A stretch of DNA of 23,049 nt from Nitrospira sp. (GTDB taxonomy: Bacteria > Nitrospirota > Nitrospiria > Nitrospirales > Nitrospiraceae): NCBI GenBank assembly GCA_015904045.1, contig JABMDG010000023.1:3396-26444 (forward strand). The letters are read 5' to 3'. A model generated the notes under the pieces. It had not been told where the DNA came from and did no database searches. It saw only the letters and a program-made list of their open reading frames with translations. Shown in pieces: positions 22,313 to 23,049 of the stretch. The first letter of the stretch is position 1. Each line of letters begins with the position of its first letter. Both the position numbers and the translations under genes were made by a program.

Positions 22313-23049
22313 ATGGTCACACAAGTCCTCAATTTGATCTTCGGCAGCAAAAACGACCGTGAAATCAAGGCGCTCCTTCCGATCGTCGAGCGGATCAACA
22401 GCCTGGAATCCGGCCTGACCCCCCTTTCCAATGAAGCGCTCGCGGACAAGACCCATGAATTCAAGAAACGCCTGGAGGCCGGGGCGACCCTGGACGACAT
22501 CCTGCCGGAAGCCTTCGCCGTCTGCCGGGAGATGTCTCGCCGCGTGCTCAATATGCGGCACTTCGATGTGCAGCTTATCGGCGGCATGATCCTGAACAGG
22601 GGCCGGATCGCGGAAATGAAAACAGGCGAAGGGAAAACCCTGGTCGCCACCCTACCGGTCTACTTGAATGCGCTCGAAGGTAAGGGCGCCCATCTCGTGA
22701 CCGTCAACGATTATCTCGCCAAGCGCGACGCGCAATGGATGGCTCAGCTGTACCATGCGCTGGGCTTGTCCACCGGCATCATTCAACACGACGCCTCCTT
22801 CATGTTCGATCCGACTTACGAGGCATCGGACAAGCGGCTACAGCATCTCCGCCCTTGCAGCAGGCCCGAGGCCTATCGTGCCGATATCACCTACGGAACG
22901 AATAACGAATACGGCTTCGATTATCTGCGCGACAACCTGGTGGTCAACGATTTGCGCCAATGCGTCCAGCGTGAGCTGAATTTCGCCATTGTGGACGAGG
23001 TAGACAGCATCCTCATCGACGAAGCCCGCACGCCGCTGATTATTTCCGG
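22313..23049 (+). CDS. secA: SecA preprotein translocase ATPase, N-terminal part (runs off right edge)
   Basis: From the ATG at 22313 the frame is open to the window edge (245 residues). It begins [20 protein letters not shown], a typical SecA N-terminus, with [20 protein letters not shown], the P-loop block [56 protein letters not shown] and the Walker B box [19 protein letters not shown]. All nucleotide-binding motifs of the first motor domain are intact. SecA drives export of unfolded proteins through SecYEG at the inner membrane and is essential in nearly all bacteria. The ribosome site is weak (GCGGTG). A short, dead duplicate of its 5' end lies at 18983. Confidence 0.96.
   Translation, partial: MVTQVLNLIFGSKNDREIKALLPIVERINSLESGLTPLSNEALADKTHEFKKRLEAGATLDDILPEAFAVCREMSRRVLNMRHFDVQLIGGMILNRGRIAEMKTGEGKTLVATLPVYLNALEGKGAHLVTVNDYLAKRDAQWMAQLYHALGLSTGIIQHDASFMFDPTYEASDKRLQHLRPCSRPEAYRADITYGTNNEYGFDYLRDNLVVNDLRQCVQRELNFAIVDEVDSILIDEARTPLIIS

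Larger units (their letters stand above)
20056..22695. repeat. Segmental duplication of about 2.6 kb, copy B (within the intact locus)
   Basis: Here the genes continue intact beyond both edges of the shared block (complete TlpA-like gene on the left, continuing secA on the right), so this is the parental arrangement and copy A the derived one. Coding parts are better conserved than the intergenic parts. Confidence 0.85.

Overview
The window is GC-rich bacterial chromosome with tightly packed genes. The secA sequences, DsbA/TlpA thioredoxins, Slp lipoprotein and overall gene style are most like Nitrospira (Nitrospirota). This is my impression from protein sequence, not a database result. No rRNA, tRNA, CRISPR array, transposase or insertion sequence was seen. 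Some positions were counted by hand and may be off by a base.

Layout. (1) 1-2134: envelope housekeeping, namely the start of a DsbA-like oxidoreductase (-), an Slp-type lipoprotein (+) and an exported TPR protein (-). (2) 2304-14677: a catabolic locus on the + strand. It holds a GntR/FCD regulator, a DUF2877 protein (YlbF/AllH type), FdrA (AllF), DUF1116 (YlbE/AllG), carbamate kinase, a complete BMP-family ABC importer, a very convincing biuret hydrolase (BiuH), a second isochorismatase-fold cysteine hydrolase, and a stand-alone allophanate-hydrolase C-terminal (AH_C) domain. From fdrA on, nearly every junction is a 1-4 base overlap or a short gap, so this is probably one transcript. (3) 14990-16010: a second copy of the hydrolase + AH_C pair; its hydrolase has lost its normal 5' end. 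(4) 16035-19636: a rearranged stretch in which a heparinase II/III fragment, a 3'-truncated TlpA-like gene, an intact beta-barrel gene, a small His/Cys protein gene and a 5' secA fragment are joined at sharp breakpoints. (5) 19366-23049: a second, mostly intact set of the same genes ending in secA, which runs off the window.

How the genes may work together. The locus in (2) looks like an import-and-degrade pathway for a condensed-urea compound such as biuret or triuret. Biuret hydrolase would give allophanate and ammonia. The FdrA/DUF1116/DUF2877 proteins are known in E. coli as the oxamate carbamoyltransferase, which phosphorolyses oxalurate to oxamate and carbamoyl phosphate; carbamate kinase then makes ATP. 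No oxalurate-forming genes are present here, so I infer that the complex may act on a biuret-derived carbamoyl compound, or on oxalurate supplied from elsewhere. The hydrolase + AH_C pair may be a split substitute for allophanate hydrolase. Ammonia release would suit a nitrifier.

Regions (4)-(5) hold a repeated three-gene module: a small exported His-rich protein with a C-x-W-x-C motif, a beta-barrel protein with a Cys pair at its mature N-terminus, and a membrane-anchored TlpA-like thioredoxin. I do not know this module by name; metal or thiol handling in the envelope is a guess. A segment of about 2.6 kb carrying it has been duplicated, with both ends cut inside genes.
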